64,000 nucleotides of DNA from Caldilineaceae bacterium (GCA_022821585.1 JAJEDI010000030.1:23441-87440), one strand, 5' to 3'; counted from the stretch's first letter, positions 39,645 to 49,381 are shown. A program made the numbers and translations. Notes: generated by a model from the sequence alone, not told the origin.

Positions 39645-41180
39645 TCAATTGCGGCGTTTACGGGGCCGGCGAGTCCGGCCGCTGCGACGTCTATTGCGTC
39701 CCTGCCTGGGCGCGCGTTCGGCGGGACTTTCTTCGGGCAGCGCGGGTGGAGCGTGCAGAGAGTCCTGATAGAAGTCGTCGACGAGCATTGCCAGAAGGAT
39801 CTGGCCTTCGTCAGATTCCATCCACTCGTCGATCAAGGGCCGGAATCTACGCATTCGTTCGCTTTTCAGATTGTCGCGGCCGCGTATCTTGGCCTCGAGG
39901 AGGGAGGTGACGCGTTCGGAGACGGTGGTAGCCACCTCGTCATCGGAAGGGAGCTTACGCTCCTCCAAGGGAATGCCGTAGCGTTTAGCGATTCGCTCCA
40001 TCTGCATGCGCTCGTCGAAGGAGGCGGTGAGGGAGATGGCGGCCCCGGAGGAGCCGGCGCGGGCGGTGCGCCCGGCCCTGTGAATATAGGACTCAGGATC
40101 TTCGGGCGGTTCGTACTGAAATACATGAGAAAGTTCGGGAATGTCGATGCCGCGGGCCGCCACATCGGTGGCCACGAGTAGTCTCAGTTTTCCCTCCCGG
40201 ACTCGTCGCATCACACGCTCACGCTCGTTCTGATTGAGGTCAGAGCTGATTTTATCGGCATCGTAACCGAAGCGCTGCAGGACTATGGTTACGTAGTCGA
40301 CGGTCCGACGTGTGTTGCAGAAAACGATCGCGGCTGCGGGGTTTTCTACCTCGATCAGACGCACGAGCGCCCGGTCTTTTTTCATGCCGGGGTCGGCGTA
40401 AAGGACATGTTCGGCCTCGGCTACGTGGACGCGATCTCGACTGAGGCTGAGGAAGTCCGGGTCAGTGAGAAACTGCTGGGCCAATCGCAAGACGTGCGCC
40501 GGGAAAGTAGCAGAAAACATCGAACCGAGAATCGGTCTTGAAGGAAGAAACGTCTGCACCTGGACCATGTCCGGGTAGAAACCCATGGACAACATCCGAT
40601 CTGCCTCGTCAAAGACGAGCTGATGCAGGTCATCCAGTCGCAGATTGCGTTGTAACAGATGGTCGAGGATGCGCCCCGGTGTGCCGATCACCAGCTGTGC
40701 GCCATCGCGCAGTGCTGAAGTCTGGGGCCCATACTTGACGCCGCCGTAGACGGCAACACTAGTCACTCCGGCTGCCTCTCCCAGTAGCGCGGCCTCTTTT
40801 GAGACTTGCAAAGCGAGCTCACGCGTTGGCACCAGGACCATGGCTTGGCAGACGCGTCTGTCCCGTTGTATCCGATGAAGAATCGGAAGCAGAAACGCGC
40901 CTGTTTTGCCGCTTCCCGTGCGTGACTGAACCATCAGATCCCGTCCAGCAAGAAGATATGGAATCGCCTTGGCCTGTACTGGCATCAAATTGGTCCAGCC
41001 GGCGCTAGCGGCCGCCTTTTGGGCCACTGTCGGAAGTTCAGCAAGTGAAATGTCTGGTAGCGCGTTCTCAGGCTCTACCAGGTCTTGCGGATTGACGTTT
41101 TGGTCAATGACATCCATGGAGGTGGAAGCGGGCGTGCCGGACGTTTCATCGTCTTGACCATCAGTTTTGTATGAGGGCAT
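39645..41180 (-). CDS. DEAD-box RNA helicase
   Basis: A 511-residue superfamily 2 helicase. Q motif region GWTNLMPVQAKAIPYLLAGRD, Walker A SRTGSGKT (86-93), VLVPTRELA, VFDEADRM, MFSATFP and HRAGRTARAG are all present in order. The C-terminus is a basic Arg/Gly/Pro tail (RQGRNRRRSGRTRRPRKRRN), which probably binds RNA. The N-terminal 40 residues are acidic and poorly conserved. Likely roles are ribosome assembly or mRNA turnover. It converges on nadE. Confidence 0.93.
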   Translation of the reverse strand: MPSYKTDGQDDETSGTPASTSMDVIDQNVNPQDLVEPENALPDISLAELPTVAQKAAASAGWTNLMPVQAKAIPYLLAGRDLMVQSRTGSGKTGAFLLPILHRIQRDRRVCQAMVLVPTRELALQVSKEAALLGEAAGVTSVAVYGGVKYGPQTSALRDGAQLVIGTPGRILDHLLQRNLRLDDLHQLVFDEADRMLSMGFYPDMVQVQTFLPSRPILGSMFSATFPAHVLRLAQQFLTDPDFLSLSRDRVHVAEAEHVLYADPGMKKDRALVRLIEVENPAAAIVFCNTRRTVDYVTIVLQRFGYDADKISSDLNQNERERVMRRVREGKLRLLVATDVAARGIDIPELSHVFQYEPPEDPESYIHRAGRTARAGSSGAAISLTASFDERMQMERIAKRYGIPLEERKLPSDDEVATTVSERVTSLLEAKIRGRDNLKSERMRRFRPLIDEWMESDEGQILLAMLVDDFYQDSLHAPPALPEESPAERAPRQGRNRRRSGRTRRPRKRRN

Positions 41181-41370
41181 AGATTCCCTGACTCTTTGGG
41201 TAAGTGAACCTGTCGTCTACATAGAGAATGGCTACCATAACCGTACCATTCTACTTTGTTGCACGGCGGTTCCATAGAATCCAAGAGCTTCAGTTTCGCG
41301 TCCCGCTTTACTTGAATTGGCTTTCAGACTTTTCGGAAGCAGTGAAATCGGCGCAGGTCCCAGGTTTCGT

Positions 41371-41907
41371 CTAGCTCTTCGGCCTGAAATCGGCCTTTTC
41401 AATCTCGTAGACGAGCAAAGCCGTCCCGGTCCTTTCGTACACCTTCTGCTTTCTCAGGATCAGATGGACTTGACTTGACAGCCCGGTTACGAGCGGGATG
41501 CCACCGCCAAGCAAGATGGGAAGAACCGACACTTCCAGCGTGTCTACCAGCCCTTCATTGCATAGACTTCCGAAAAGCTGCCCACCGCCAAACAGCCATA
41601 TGTCCTTGCCCGGCTCCTCCCGCAACGCTCGCACTACCTCTATCCAGTTCTCGCCGATGATGTGTAAGTCTCTGTACTCACTCTGTTTCAGACTGTTTGA
41701 GAACACGTAGTTCCGGATCCCTGACGACGGCGAACCTTGGCTGCCGGTCGCTTCAAATGTCCGCCGGCCCATCAGATACGTGTCAAACTGCGAGGTAAGT
41801 TCGGCGAAGTCGATGTCAGGATCGATGTCAATCCAGTCATAGCCGTCGTTGGAATCCGCTATGTAGCCGTCAAGACTCATTGCACAGTTGTATCGAACCT
41901 TTCGCAT
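41371..41907 (-). CDS. Dihydrofolate reductase-like / RibD C-terminal family protein
   Basis: A 178-residue protein of the RibD C-terminal/DHFR-like fold. Landmarks: YNCAMSLDGYIAD at the start, YLMGRRTFEA, DIWLFGGGQLFGSL and SVLPILLGGGIPL. Stand-alone members are common and mostly uncharacterised NADPH-dependent reductases; they are not the housekeeping DHFR. Substrate unknown. Confidence 0.88.
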   Translation of the reverse strand: MRKVRYNCAMSLDGYIADSNDGYDWIDIDPDIDFAELTSQFDTYLMGRRTFEATGSQGSPSSGIRNYVFSNSLKQSEYRDLHIIGENWIEVVRALREEPGKDIWLFGGGQLFGSLCNEGLVDTLEVSVLPILLGGGIPLVTGLSSQVHLILRKQKVYERTGTALLVYEIEKADFRPKS

Positions 41908-42132
41908 TGCACACCACCCTTCACAGAAACGACTCAGTTCCTCGCTCTTGACGTCAGAATGCTGTCATGCGAGGCGGCTCTTCGGGGCGAAAGGACCGGA
42001 AGAGGGGCCCATGAAACTGGGATTGGAATGGGAGAAAGAGATTGCCTCGAGAGGATTCTGGCGAGAATCGGAAGACGATGCTTGCCAGACATCCCCTTTT
42101 CCTCAGGCGGACTACTCTTTTGAGAGAATGGG

Positions 42133-43182
42133 TCATACGGCGCCAAAGAGATCCCTGGACTGTTCGCAGGCCCTTCGGATCAGTGTGGGCAGTTTGTGGC
42201 TGCTGTCGAGCTCCGGGCGCTGTTCAATCCAGCCGAGCGACACCATGCTCCTGATGAGCACAAATACAGGTAGAAGGTCTATGTCCGACTTGGATAAGGG
42301 TCGCTCCGACAGATAGCCGTCTATTATGGCGTTACGGATTGCTCCGAAATGGGGATTGTCCTGGTAGTAGGAGATGGCTACCGCCAGCTCATACTGATGC
42401 CAACCGAAACCGGAGTCGTCGAAATCGATAATATGCACATTGTCGCCGTTTGTGATGAGGTTTCCAGGGTGCAAATCGGCGTGAATCAGGCTGTAGGTTT
42501 CCGGCTCTTTGCCGTAACCGGTGAGGAGGTCATAAATTTTGTCGCGGGCGTAGATGATCTGCATTCGATCTGCAGGCGTCAGGTCCGATTGCTCCCAAAA
42601 GGGACCCCAGAAGGGCGCTTCACCCACTAGTCCATCGGCGTCGAAGGCATGGCGCTCGAAACCTGCGGGCAGCGGCCATTCTGCGGCCTGGTTATGGATG
42701 CGGGCAGCCAGCTTGCCTACCTTGTGGAAGTAACTCGCAAGACTGGCAGGATCGGCTTCCTGCTCTATCAGAGCTGCCATCGGGGTTCCTTCGACCCACT
42801 CGACCATACTTACGTACCTTGACTGGGACAGTTCAGGCAAGTTGAAGGGTACAAAGGCGAGCTTGTCTTTCGAAAGGCGGGGTACAGGGGCGCCGATCCC
42901 TGACCGGTTCAGGGCGGCAGTCCATTGAAATTCGCCGTGCAGCTCGGGAAGCGTATGGTAGCCGGGGCGGTGAAAGCGGAAGACGAAGGGTTGTCCGCAT
43001 TCGGAGTCAACTCGAAAGACGATGTTTTCGGAATGTGATACCAGTGAGATTGCGGTTACGTTGATGTCCCAGCCTTCCAGAGCGCGGGCGGCGGCGGCCA
43101 GCAACGCCTCCTCAAATTGTGTTTCGTCCGAGAGGTGGCGCAGACCGTCCGCCGAACTTACGTTAAGACTTTGGCCTGCCAT
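42133..43182 (-). CDS. Aminoglycoside-phosphotransferase-fold kinase (possible hydroxylysine kinase-like)
   Basis: A 349-residue small-molecule kinase of the APH/choline kinase fold. The catalytic motif HADLHPGN and the metal-binding IDFDDSGFG are clear, as is the nucleotide-loop region HSENIVFRVD. I start at the ATG at 43182 (GAGG about ten bases upstream); the longer frame to 43302 overlaps the preceding gene and adds a non-homologous segment. It follows a class III PLP enzyme. That pairing resembles hydroxylysine kinase plus phospholyase, or ethanolamine phosphate metabolism; this is inference. The protein could equally be related to SrkA. Confidence 0.85.
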   Translation of the reverse strand: MAGQSLNVSSADGLRHLSDETQFEEALLAAAARALEGWDINVTAISLVSHSENIVFRVDSECGQPFVFRFHRPGYHTLPELHGEFQWTAALNRSGIGAPVPRLSKDKLAFVPFNLPELSQSRYVSMVEWVEGTPMAALIEQEADPASLASYFHKVGKLAARIHNQAAEWPLPAGFERHAFDADGLVGEAPFWGPFWEQSDLTPADRMQIIYARDKIYDLLTGYGKEPETYSLIHADLHPGNLITNGDNVHIIDFDDSGFGWHQYELAVAISYYQDNPHFGAIRNAIIDGYLSERPLSKSDIDLLPVFVLIRSMVSLGWIEQRPELDSSHKLPTLIRRACEQSRDLFGAV

Positions 43183-43274
43183 TCCCGAAATCCTCGGTTT
43201 GCACTTTGGCGACAGGAGGGGAGTAGCTCCGACCTGAACCGGGCACCTGCCTGGCGCGATGAAACTCCTGCGGC

Positions 43275-44567
43275 TCAAGCATAATGAGTTTGCCCTATAC
43301 ATTCCTCGAACGCGGTCAAGAACAGTTCGGCGTGTTCCTGCTTGAAGACGAGTGGCGGCCGAATCTTCAGGATGTTACCCAGTGGGCCGGCGCTGCCGAT
43401 AAGAAATCCTTTCTCTCGCAGCCGGTTTACAACGGCGCTTGCTCCGTCCGCGTCCGGCCTCTTCGAATCACGATCCTGCACCCACTCCATGCCGATGAAC
43501 AGTCCGTGACCACGAATGTCGGCCATTGGCTCGCAGCCGACCTGGAGCTTGCGAAGCTCGCCGCGCAGGTAGATTCCTGTTTTATCGACGGTGCTCGCCA
43601 AGCCCTCTTTTTCGATCACGTCGATCACCGCCATTCCGGCCGCGGCCTGCAACGGGCTGGCGGCGAAGGTATTGAAGTATCGCTTTTTTCTGCGAAACTC
43701 GTCAACCAATTCGCTTGATGCCGCTGCGCCGGCGACGGGCATTCCGTTGCCCATCGGCTTTCCCATGGTGACGATATCGGGGACGAAGCCGGTGGTCTCG
43801 TAGCCCCACCAGTCGCCGGTACGGCAAAATCCAGCCTGCACTTCGTCGGCGATTACGAGACCACCGGCGTCGCGCACGATTTCTGCGGCGCGGGGCATGA
43901 ACTCGCGTGGGATCGAAGGCAGTCCTTCGTTGGCGAAGATGGAGCATACGAGCATCCCCGCCAGTCGAATGCCGTCGGAACGCAAACCATGTATGGCTCT
44001 TTCGACTTCGGCCAAATAGAGCTCGGTCAACTCCTCGTCGGAGACGCCGTCATGGAGCGATCGGTAACCTTGCGGGAAGGGGAAGGCACGGATTTCGCTG
44101 GCCTTCTCTTCCTCCGCCTGCTGGCTGACGCGAGTGAACTTGCTCACTTCGGCGCTATTGCCGTGGTAGGCGGCGTCGCTGCAGATGAATCCATGCCCAC
44201 CGGTTACGGCGCGGGCGATGGCCAGAGCGACTTCATTGGCCTCCGTGCCGGTGCAGGTGAATACAACGGAGGTCAGGGGGTCCGCATGCAGGTTTGCCAG
44301 CCTTTCGGCGTAGTCGAGGACGTCTTCGTTCAGATAGCGGCTATGGACGTTTAGCGTCTGCGACTGGCTATACATGGCTTCGACGACGTGTGGGTGGCAG
44401 TGACCGACGCAGGGCACGTTGTTGTACATATCCAGGTAGCGCCGGCCGGTGTCATCGTAGAGCCAGACCCCTTGGCCGCGTACTATATTGACCGGTGTCT
44501 CATAGAAGATCGGCGCGCCGGCGCCAAGCAGGTGATCGCGCCGGTCCATCAGGTCTACGGTTGTCAT
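43275..44567 (-). CDS. Class III PLP-dependent aminotransferase / phospholyase
   Basis: A 430-residue class III (ornithine/4-aminobutyrate transaminase-like) enzyme. The Schiff-base lysine is Lys270 in VTMGKPMGNG, preceded by ADEVQAGFCRTG. CTGTEANEVALAIARA binds the cofactor phosphate. The N-terminus YLDMYNNVPCVGHCHPHVV resembles the phospho-lyase branch (ETNPPL/PHYKPL). It is followed by a kinase gene, so a route of phosphorylation then PLP-dependent elimination of an amino alcohol is attractive but unproven. A true transaminase is the alternative. Confidence 0.88.
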   Translation of the reverse strand: MTTVDLMDRRDHLLGAGAPIFYETPVNIVRGQGVWLYDDTGRRYLDMYNNVPCVGHCHPHVVEAMYSQSQTLNVHSRYLNEDVLDYAERLANLHADPLTSVVFTCTGTEANEVALAIARAVTGGHGFICSDAAYHGNSAEVSKFTRVSQQAEEEKASEIRAFPFPQGYRSLHDGVSDEELTELYLAEVERAIHGLRSDGIRLAGMLVCSIFANEGLPSIPREFMPRAAEIVRDAGGLVIADEVQAGFCRTGDWWGYETTGFVPDIVTMGKPMGNGMPVAGAAASSELVDEFRRKKRYFNTFAASPLQAAAGMAVIDVIEKEGLASTVDKTGIYLRGELRKLQVGCEPMADIRGHGLFIGMEWVQDRDSKRPDADGASAVVNRLREKGFLIGSAGPLGNILKIRPPLVFKQEHAELFLTAFEECIGQTHYA

Positions 44568-44616
44568 TTCTACTCCTGTTCGGTCTCAGATGCAGCCAGG
44601 TGTCCAGCTTATCCGG

Positions 44617-44994
44617 TCACTCGTCAAGATCAACAACGATTTCATTGCCGACAACGCGTACGGGATAGGTCTTGACCCGCACACTTGGATCAACGAGACA
44701 GCGGCCGGTTGCAATGTCAAAGGGCCACTGATGCCACGGGCAACGCAGGACTTCGCCATCTCCATCGACCGCTAACTCCGCCGTGTAAGCGGAGGGCGGC
44801 GCGTTTGCATTGATGCGGCCGGTCAGTTCACCGGTACAGAGGGGACCCCGCTTGTGCGGGCAGATGTTGCGGAGCGCGTACAGGTTACCGTTTACATTGA
44901 AGACACCGATGCCGGCCCGACCGCGAAAAGGCACGACGATTTTGCGGGCGCCTGGGGGAATCTCCCAGACTTTGCCGATGACAACCCTGGTCAT
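44617..44994 (-). CDS. Rieske [2Fe-2S] domain protein
   Basis: A 125-residue single-domain Rieske ferredoxin-like protein. Cluster ligands are Cys45 and His47 (CPHKRG) and Cys85 and His88 (CPWHQW). The spacing fits the nonhaem oxygenase-type Rieske fold. Its ATG overlaps the stop of the upstream amidohydrolase gene as ATGA, so the two are translationally coupled. It may carry electrons to an oxygenase encoded elsewhere, or protect a metal enzyme; no oxygenase is seen nearby. Confidence 0.9.
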   Translation of the reverse strand: MTRVVIGKVWEIPPGARKIVVPFRGRAGIGVFNVNGNLYALRNICPHKRGPLCTGELTGRINANAPPSAYTAELAVDGDGEVLRCPWHQWPFDIATGRCLVDPSVRVKTYPVRVVGNEIVVDLDE

Positions 44995-46130
44995 ACAAAG
45001 GAGTCTCCAATGCGCAGCATTTCCAAGGCGTTGACGGCGAAAATACGCTGCTGCGTTTCCGGATCGAGTTTGGGAAAGGTTGTGACGGGGTCATTCCAGT
45101 CGAAGTGGGGAAAGTCCGAACAGTAGACGAGCGTTTCGTCAGCGTGCAGCATTTCGAGGAACTGGTACAGCTGCTCGGTTGTTTCCGCCTCGTGCATTGG
45201 CTGGGAACCGACTCGAATGTGCTCGCGGAAGTATTCGCTAGGCAGGCGCTTGAGCCAGGGCGTCTGGTCGCGGATAGCCTTCCAGTCGGAATCCATGTGC
45301 CACATTACAGCCACGGCCCACAGTTGTTGCGCTTCGGTCAGCGCAAACTTCAAGTTGGGGAATTTCTCGAATACGCCTTCGCAGATCAGGGAAGAGGCGT
45401 GGGCGCTGGCCACGAACGGGCGACTCATGCGCGACTCCATGTAGTATGTGGGAAAACCTACCGGCGTGGGCGTGGTGCGGGCGGCGCCGCTGCCGCCACC
45501 GATGTGGGCGACGACCGGCAGGCCATGCTCTTCGCACGCTTCCCAGATGGGGTGGTAGAAACGGTTCCCAAAGGGCATGCTGGTGCCCATGGGGACCATG
45601 ACGGCAACCGTGTCTTTGCGACCGGCCAAGCGTCTAATCTCACTGACGGCCTGCGCCGGGTCAGAGGGTGAGATGAGGATTGCATTGACTACGCGTTCAT
45701 CCTTGTCGAGCCAGTGCTCGATGGTCCAGTCGTTGAAGGCACGACAAAGCGCGGCGGCCCAGTCTGGGTCGGGCAGGCCGGTGTAGCCGTAAAAGGGTGG
45801 GGGTCCGGTCAGAAGCGCGTAGTCGATATTCCACGGATCGAGATGTTCGCGCTGCATGAATTCCAATGAAAAGTTGAAGTCACGTTCCTTCAGGCTCGGA
45901 TCCTTCAGATCGGAACGATTGGTACGGTAAGGCACATTGGAGTAGCCAGCGCTGGGAAGATGCAACCCTTGATCGATGAGGTGATTCTGCCAGAAAGTGG
46001 ACAGGTAGGGGAGCAGTTCCTCGGGACGTTCAAAGTTGTGGTGGACGTCGCAGTCGACGATTTTTACGCCTTCTTTGGGTTGAGCGGTCCATCCTGGCGC
46101 CGAAATTGGGGCTGCCCCTATCTTTGTCAT
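44991..46130 (-). CDS. Metal-dependent amidohydrolase (ACMSD-like), copy 1
   Basis: A 379-residue amidohydrolase-2 family TIM-barrel enzyme. The N-terminal DxH metal motif is Asp28-Val-His30 (DCDVHHN) and the C-terminal motif YCSDFPHFDWNDP supplies another ligand. HIGGGSG and LTEAQQLWA provide mid-barrel ligands. The family contains decarboxylases, hydrolases and isomerases acting on aromatic or cyclic acids. It is coupled to a Rieske protein downstream. Two paralogues lie at 47088 and 48215, with an MscS channel in between. Confidence 0.88.
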   Translation of the reverse strand: MTKIGAAPISAPGWTAQPKEGVKIVDCDVHHNFERPEELLPYLSTFWQNHLIDQGLHLPSAGYSNVPYRTNRSDLKDPSLKERDFNFSLEFMQREHLDPWNIDYALLTGPPPFYGYTGLPDPDWAAALCRAFNDWTIEHWLDKDERVVNAILISPSDPAQAVSEIRRLAGRKDTVAVMVPMGTSMPFGNRFYHPIWEACEEHGLPVVAHIGGGSGAARTTPTPVGFPTYYMESRMSRPFVASAHASSLICEGVFEKFPNLKFALTEAQQLWAVAVMWHMDSDWKAIRDQTPWLKRLPSEYFREHIRVGSQPMHEAETTEQLYQFLEMLHADETLVYCSDFPHFDWNDPVTTFPKLDPETQQRIFAVNALEMLRIGDSFV

Positions 46131-46185
46131 AGATACTTCTCCTTGCGATCGGTTGGCTTATTCAGATCCTGAGCAGAACTGGCGT

Positions 46186-47067
46186 TCACAGTTCGGACTT
46201 GGTTGCTGCGGCCAGGGAAACGTTTTGTCCGACCGGGGCACTTTGCAGCCACACATCCCTCTGAGGGAAAGGGATCGTAATCCCTTGCTCTTCCAGACCG
46301 GAGTAGATGGCTTCCAAGATGTCGCTCAGCGAAGAAAGCCGCTGTGCAGGGTCATCGATCCAGTACTGAATGCGAAACAGCAGCGCTGAATCGGCGAATT
46401 CAACCAGGAATGTGCGCGGCTCCGGGTCGGCCAGTACCGCGGAGTGGGCGGTCAGGCGGGCGTGAAGGAGTTCATGAACTGTCTTGATGTCGGTGCCGTA
46501 GGCAACACCGATCTGGGATTCGATGCGGAGAATCTGGTCCGACTTGGTCCAGTTGTCTAGACGCTGTGACACCATTAAGGAGTTGGGAACAATCACTTCA
46601 GTATTGCTGAAAGTCTTGACAACGGTCGTGCGCAAGCTCATCTCCTGAACCGTGCCCCGGATCCCATCGACCTCAATCACATCGCCGTCGCGTATTGTCC
46701 CTTCGGTCATCAAGACCAGCCCGGCGATGTAATTGCTGGCCAGATTCTGAAGCCCGAGCCCCAGTCCGATGCTAAGCGCGCCGAGCGGCACCAGAAAGAT
46801 GGACAGGTTTATGCCCAGAGAGGACAGAGAGGTGTATACACCTGCAAACAGGATTGAAAGGAAAACTGTGGTACGGATCAGGCGCCGGTTGGTCGGCGTA
46901 AGTTTGAGCCGTCCTTCCAAGCGGTTCTGGAACTGACGAGCGCCGACACGGGCCAGAATGTAGAACAGCAGGACGATTCCAACCGTAATCAGCAGGTCGA
47001 TCGGCGTCAGAGAAGAACCCTGAACTGTTGTTACCGGGGTATTCAGGAAGCGGATGATTCCGCCCAT
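46186..47067 (-). CDS. Mechanosensitive ion channel, MscS family
   Basis: A 293-residue small-conductance mechanosensitive channel. Three hydrophobic segments occupy the first 120 residues; the pore-lining helix contains LSIGLGLGLQNLASNYIAG. The beta domain follows: TIRDGDVIEVDGIRGTVQEM and VPNSLMVSQRLDNW. It releases ions on membrane tension. It lies between two amidohydrolase genes on the same strand, with gaps of 55 and 20 bases. Confidence 0.92.
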   Translation of the reverse strand: MGGIIRFLNTPVTTVQGSSLTPIDLLITVGIVLLFYILARVGARQFQNRLEGRLKLTPTNRRLIRTTVFLSILFAGVYTSLSSLGINLSIFLVPLGALSIGLGLGLQNLASNYIAGLVLMTEGTIRDGDVIEVDGIRGTVQEMSLRTTVVKTFSNTEVIVPNSLMVSQRLDNWTKSDQILRIESQIGVAYGTDIKTVHELLHARLTAHSAVLADPEPRTFLVEFADSALLFRIQYWIDDPAQRLSSLSDILEAIYSGLEEQGITIPFPQRDVWLQSAPVGQNVSLAAATKSEL

Positions 47068-47087
47068 ACCGTTCTTCCGGATCGATT

Positions 47088-48203
47088 CTAGGCCAGATTA
47101 TAGAACTGGCGGGCGTTTTCGGCCATGATGTTGCGCCTGATTTCTAGCGGCAAGGTGGCAGGGAGCGCCCGGTCGGGAGAGTCAAAGTCCCAGTGCGGGT
47201 AGTCGGTTGCGAACATCAGCTTGCTCCCGTTGTCCATCTGTTCGAGGAGCTGAACGAAATGTTCGTGTTGCCTGGGTTCTTCCATCGGCTGCGTGGAGAG
47301 CCAGAAGTGCTCCCGAATGTATTCAGACGGCGCCTTTTTCAAATATGGCGTCTCCCGGCGGAGGCGCATCCAGCTCTGATCCAGCCTCCATGCCAGGGAA
47401 GGCATCCAGGCAAAGCCGCCCTCGATGATCACGATGCGCAGCTCGGGGAAGTGCTCAAAGACGCCCTCGCAAACGAGGCTGGCGACCTGGGCCTGGAATG
47501 ACTGAGCCATACCGGTGTGATCTTCAATATAGTAGGAAGGCCATCCGCCGCCGGTCAGTGGATGCCCGCCGCTGCCACCGAAATGAATGCCGATCGGCAG
47601 GTCGTATTCCAGTGCGGCTTCGTACATCTTCCAGTACTTGCGCCGGCCCAGCGGTTCCCGGGTGCGGGTCACCAGGATCACTTGCACAAAGCCATCGTGG
47701 CCGCCCAGGCGGTGAATCTCCTCGGCGGCGAGCTCGGCGTCCTCGTAGTTGACGAGGATCGAGGCCCTGAGCCGCGGTTCTAACTCCAGCCACTCTGCAA
47801 TCTGGTAGTCGTTAATGGCACGCGCCAGCTGTGCACCGTACTCCTGATTCAGTTGGCCGCCAGCGCCTGCCAAGGGGTTCAAGATGCCGTAGTCCATATC
47901 AAAGGCATCCAGCAGCTGCTCGCGCGTGAAGTCGAGGTCAGTGCCGGGAGGGCGTCCGCTTGGGGGCCAGGCATCGGTACGGGCAGCGTTAGGTTGATGG
48001 CGGGGGTAGCCGACACCGTAATGGCCACGCATTCCGATCATATTGTGGTGTTCCAGCCACTCTGGCGCCAAGTAATCGGTAATGATCTGATTGAAGACGG
48101 GGTCGTCATAGACATCAAAATTGTGAATGTCGGTGTCGATTACCGCCAGTTTGGTTTTCCCGGCACTTTGCGGTTGTTCGGAAATCTCAAGTTCCAAGGT
48201 CAT
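47088..48203 (-). CDS. Metal-dependent amidohydrolase (ACMSD-like), copy 2
   Basis: A 371-residue paralogue of copy 1. The metal motif is Asp25-Ile-His27 (DTDIHNF), with HFGGSGG in the barrel, VIIEGGFAWMPS and the C-terminal FATDYPHWDFDSP. GGAGA lies six bases before the ATG. Copies 2 and 3 share IEGGFAWMPSL and CEGVF/AEGVF segments and are closer to each other than to copy 1. Substrate unknown. Confidence 0.88.
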   Translation of the reverse strand: MTLELEISEQPQSAGKTKLAVIDTDIHNFDVYDDPVFNQIITDYLAPEWLEHHNMIGMRGHYGVGYPRHQPNAARTDAWPPSGRPPGTDLDFTREQLLDAFDMDYGILNPLAGAGGQLNQEYGAQLARAINDYQIAEWLELEPRLRASILVNYEDAELAAEEIHRLGGHDGFVQVILVTRTREPLGRRKYWKMYEAALEYDLPIGIHFGGSGGHPLTGGGWPSYYIEDHTGMAQSFQAQVASLVCEGVFEHFPELRIVIIEGGFAWMPSLAWRLDQSWMRLRRETPYLKKAPSEYIREHFWLSTQPMEEPRQHEHFVQLLEQMDNGSKLMFATDYPHWDFDSPDRALPATLPLEIRRNIMAENARQFYNLA

Positions 48204-48214
48204 TGCAAATCTCC

Positions 48215-49381
48215 TTAGAGTCGATAGAAAGAGCGGGCGTTTTGCGACCAGATATTTGCGTTGAGCGGCTCGGGCAGATTTACCGGCCAGGCTTCACTGT
48301 CATCATCATAGTGCCAGTGCGGGTAGTCGGTTGCGAACATGAGCAAGGTTTCCGACTCCAACTGTTCGATGGTCTGCAGGATGTAGCGGGGGTCAGGCGG
48401 TGCGCCTACCGGTTGCACTGTCAGACGCATATGATCGCGGATGTAGTCGGAGGGAGCGCGCCGCACCCAGGGGGTATTGGAACGCAGACCCTTCCACTCC
48501 TTGTCGAGCCGCCACATGAGGGAAGGCATCCAGGCGAATCCGCCTTCAATGAGGGCTATGCGCAGGTCGGGGAAGCGGTCGAATACTCCTTCGGCGATGA
48601 TGCTAATGACCTGGGACTGAAATACCTGCGCCATGCCGGCGTGCTCTTCGAGATATGTCGATGGCCAGCCGACAGGCGTCGGCGGGTTGCCGGGCGCGCC
48701 ACCGAAATTAATACCGACAACCAAATTGTGCTCGACTGCAGCGGCGTACAGTGGATCGTAGTAGCGGTTGCCGTAGGGGATAGAAGAGCGCACTGGCAGG
48801 ACAACCTGGACAAACTGAGGATGATGTCCGAAGCGACGGATCTCGTCGGCGGCGCGGGCCGGAGTCTGGCTTGGCACAACCAGAGATCCGCGTAACCGAG
48901 GTTCGGGTGAGAGCCATTCATCGATCTGCCAGCGATTGGCCGCGGTTGCCAAATCTGCGGCCAAGTCCTCTTGCCTTACGCTTTGTACGCGGTAAGAACA
49001 GTTCAGAATTCCGATTTCTGTGTTCCAGGGGGCTAAGGCTTGCTCACGAACCAGCTGCAAGGTGGAACCGGCCTGACCGCCTTCTGCGCGTACACTTCCC
49101 GGTCGCCCCGAGGTTGGCGCGCCTCGAGGATAGTCGTTGGCACTGGGGCTACTGAAGGCTGACCCCCGGATGTAGTCTTTCCAGTAGTCCGCCAGGTAGG
49201 GTATCAATTGCTCGACCGACGACACTTCGTTGTGGATGTCACAGTCGATCACAGAATGGGTGGACGGGGGGTTCCGGCTTCCGTTCAATGGCTGGGCTGC
49301 GGTTCGTCTTCCGCTACCGCTACGATGTCCGTTGTCGGTTGCAGCCGAATGCGACTGCGGGGCGTGGGCGCTTGACGTCAT
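48215..49381 (-). CDS. Metal-dependent amidohydrolase (ACMSD-like), copy 3
   Basis: A 388-residue paralogue, first gene of the amidohydrolase run. The metal motif is DCDIHNE, with NFGGAPG, ALIEGGFAWMPSLMW and FATDYPHWHYDDD. The first 45 residues are a low-complexity Ser/Thr/Asn-rich extension not found in the other copies. The stop is 11 bases before copy 2. The genes probably form one transcription unit running down to the Rieske gene. Confidence 0.88.
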   Translation of the reverse strand: MTSSAHAPQSHSAATDNGHRSGSGRRTAAQPLNGSRNPPSTHSVIDCDIHNEVSSVEQLIPYLADYWKDYIRGSAFSSPSANDYPRGAPTSGRPGSVRAEGGQAGSTLQLVREQALAPWNTEIGILNCSYRVQSVRQEDLAADLATAANRWQIDEWLSPEPRLRGSLVVPSQTPARAADEIRRFGHHPQFVQVVLPVRSSIPYGNRYYDPLYAAAVEHNLVVGINFGGAPGNPPTPVGWPSTYLEEHAGMAQVFQSQVISIIAEGVFDRFPDLRIALIEGGFAWMPSLMWRLDKEWKGLRSNTPWVRRAPSDYIRDHMRLTVQPVGAPPDPRYILQTIEQLESETLLMFATDYPHWHYDDDSEAWPVNLPEPLNANIWSQNARSFYRL

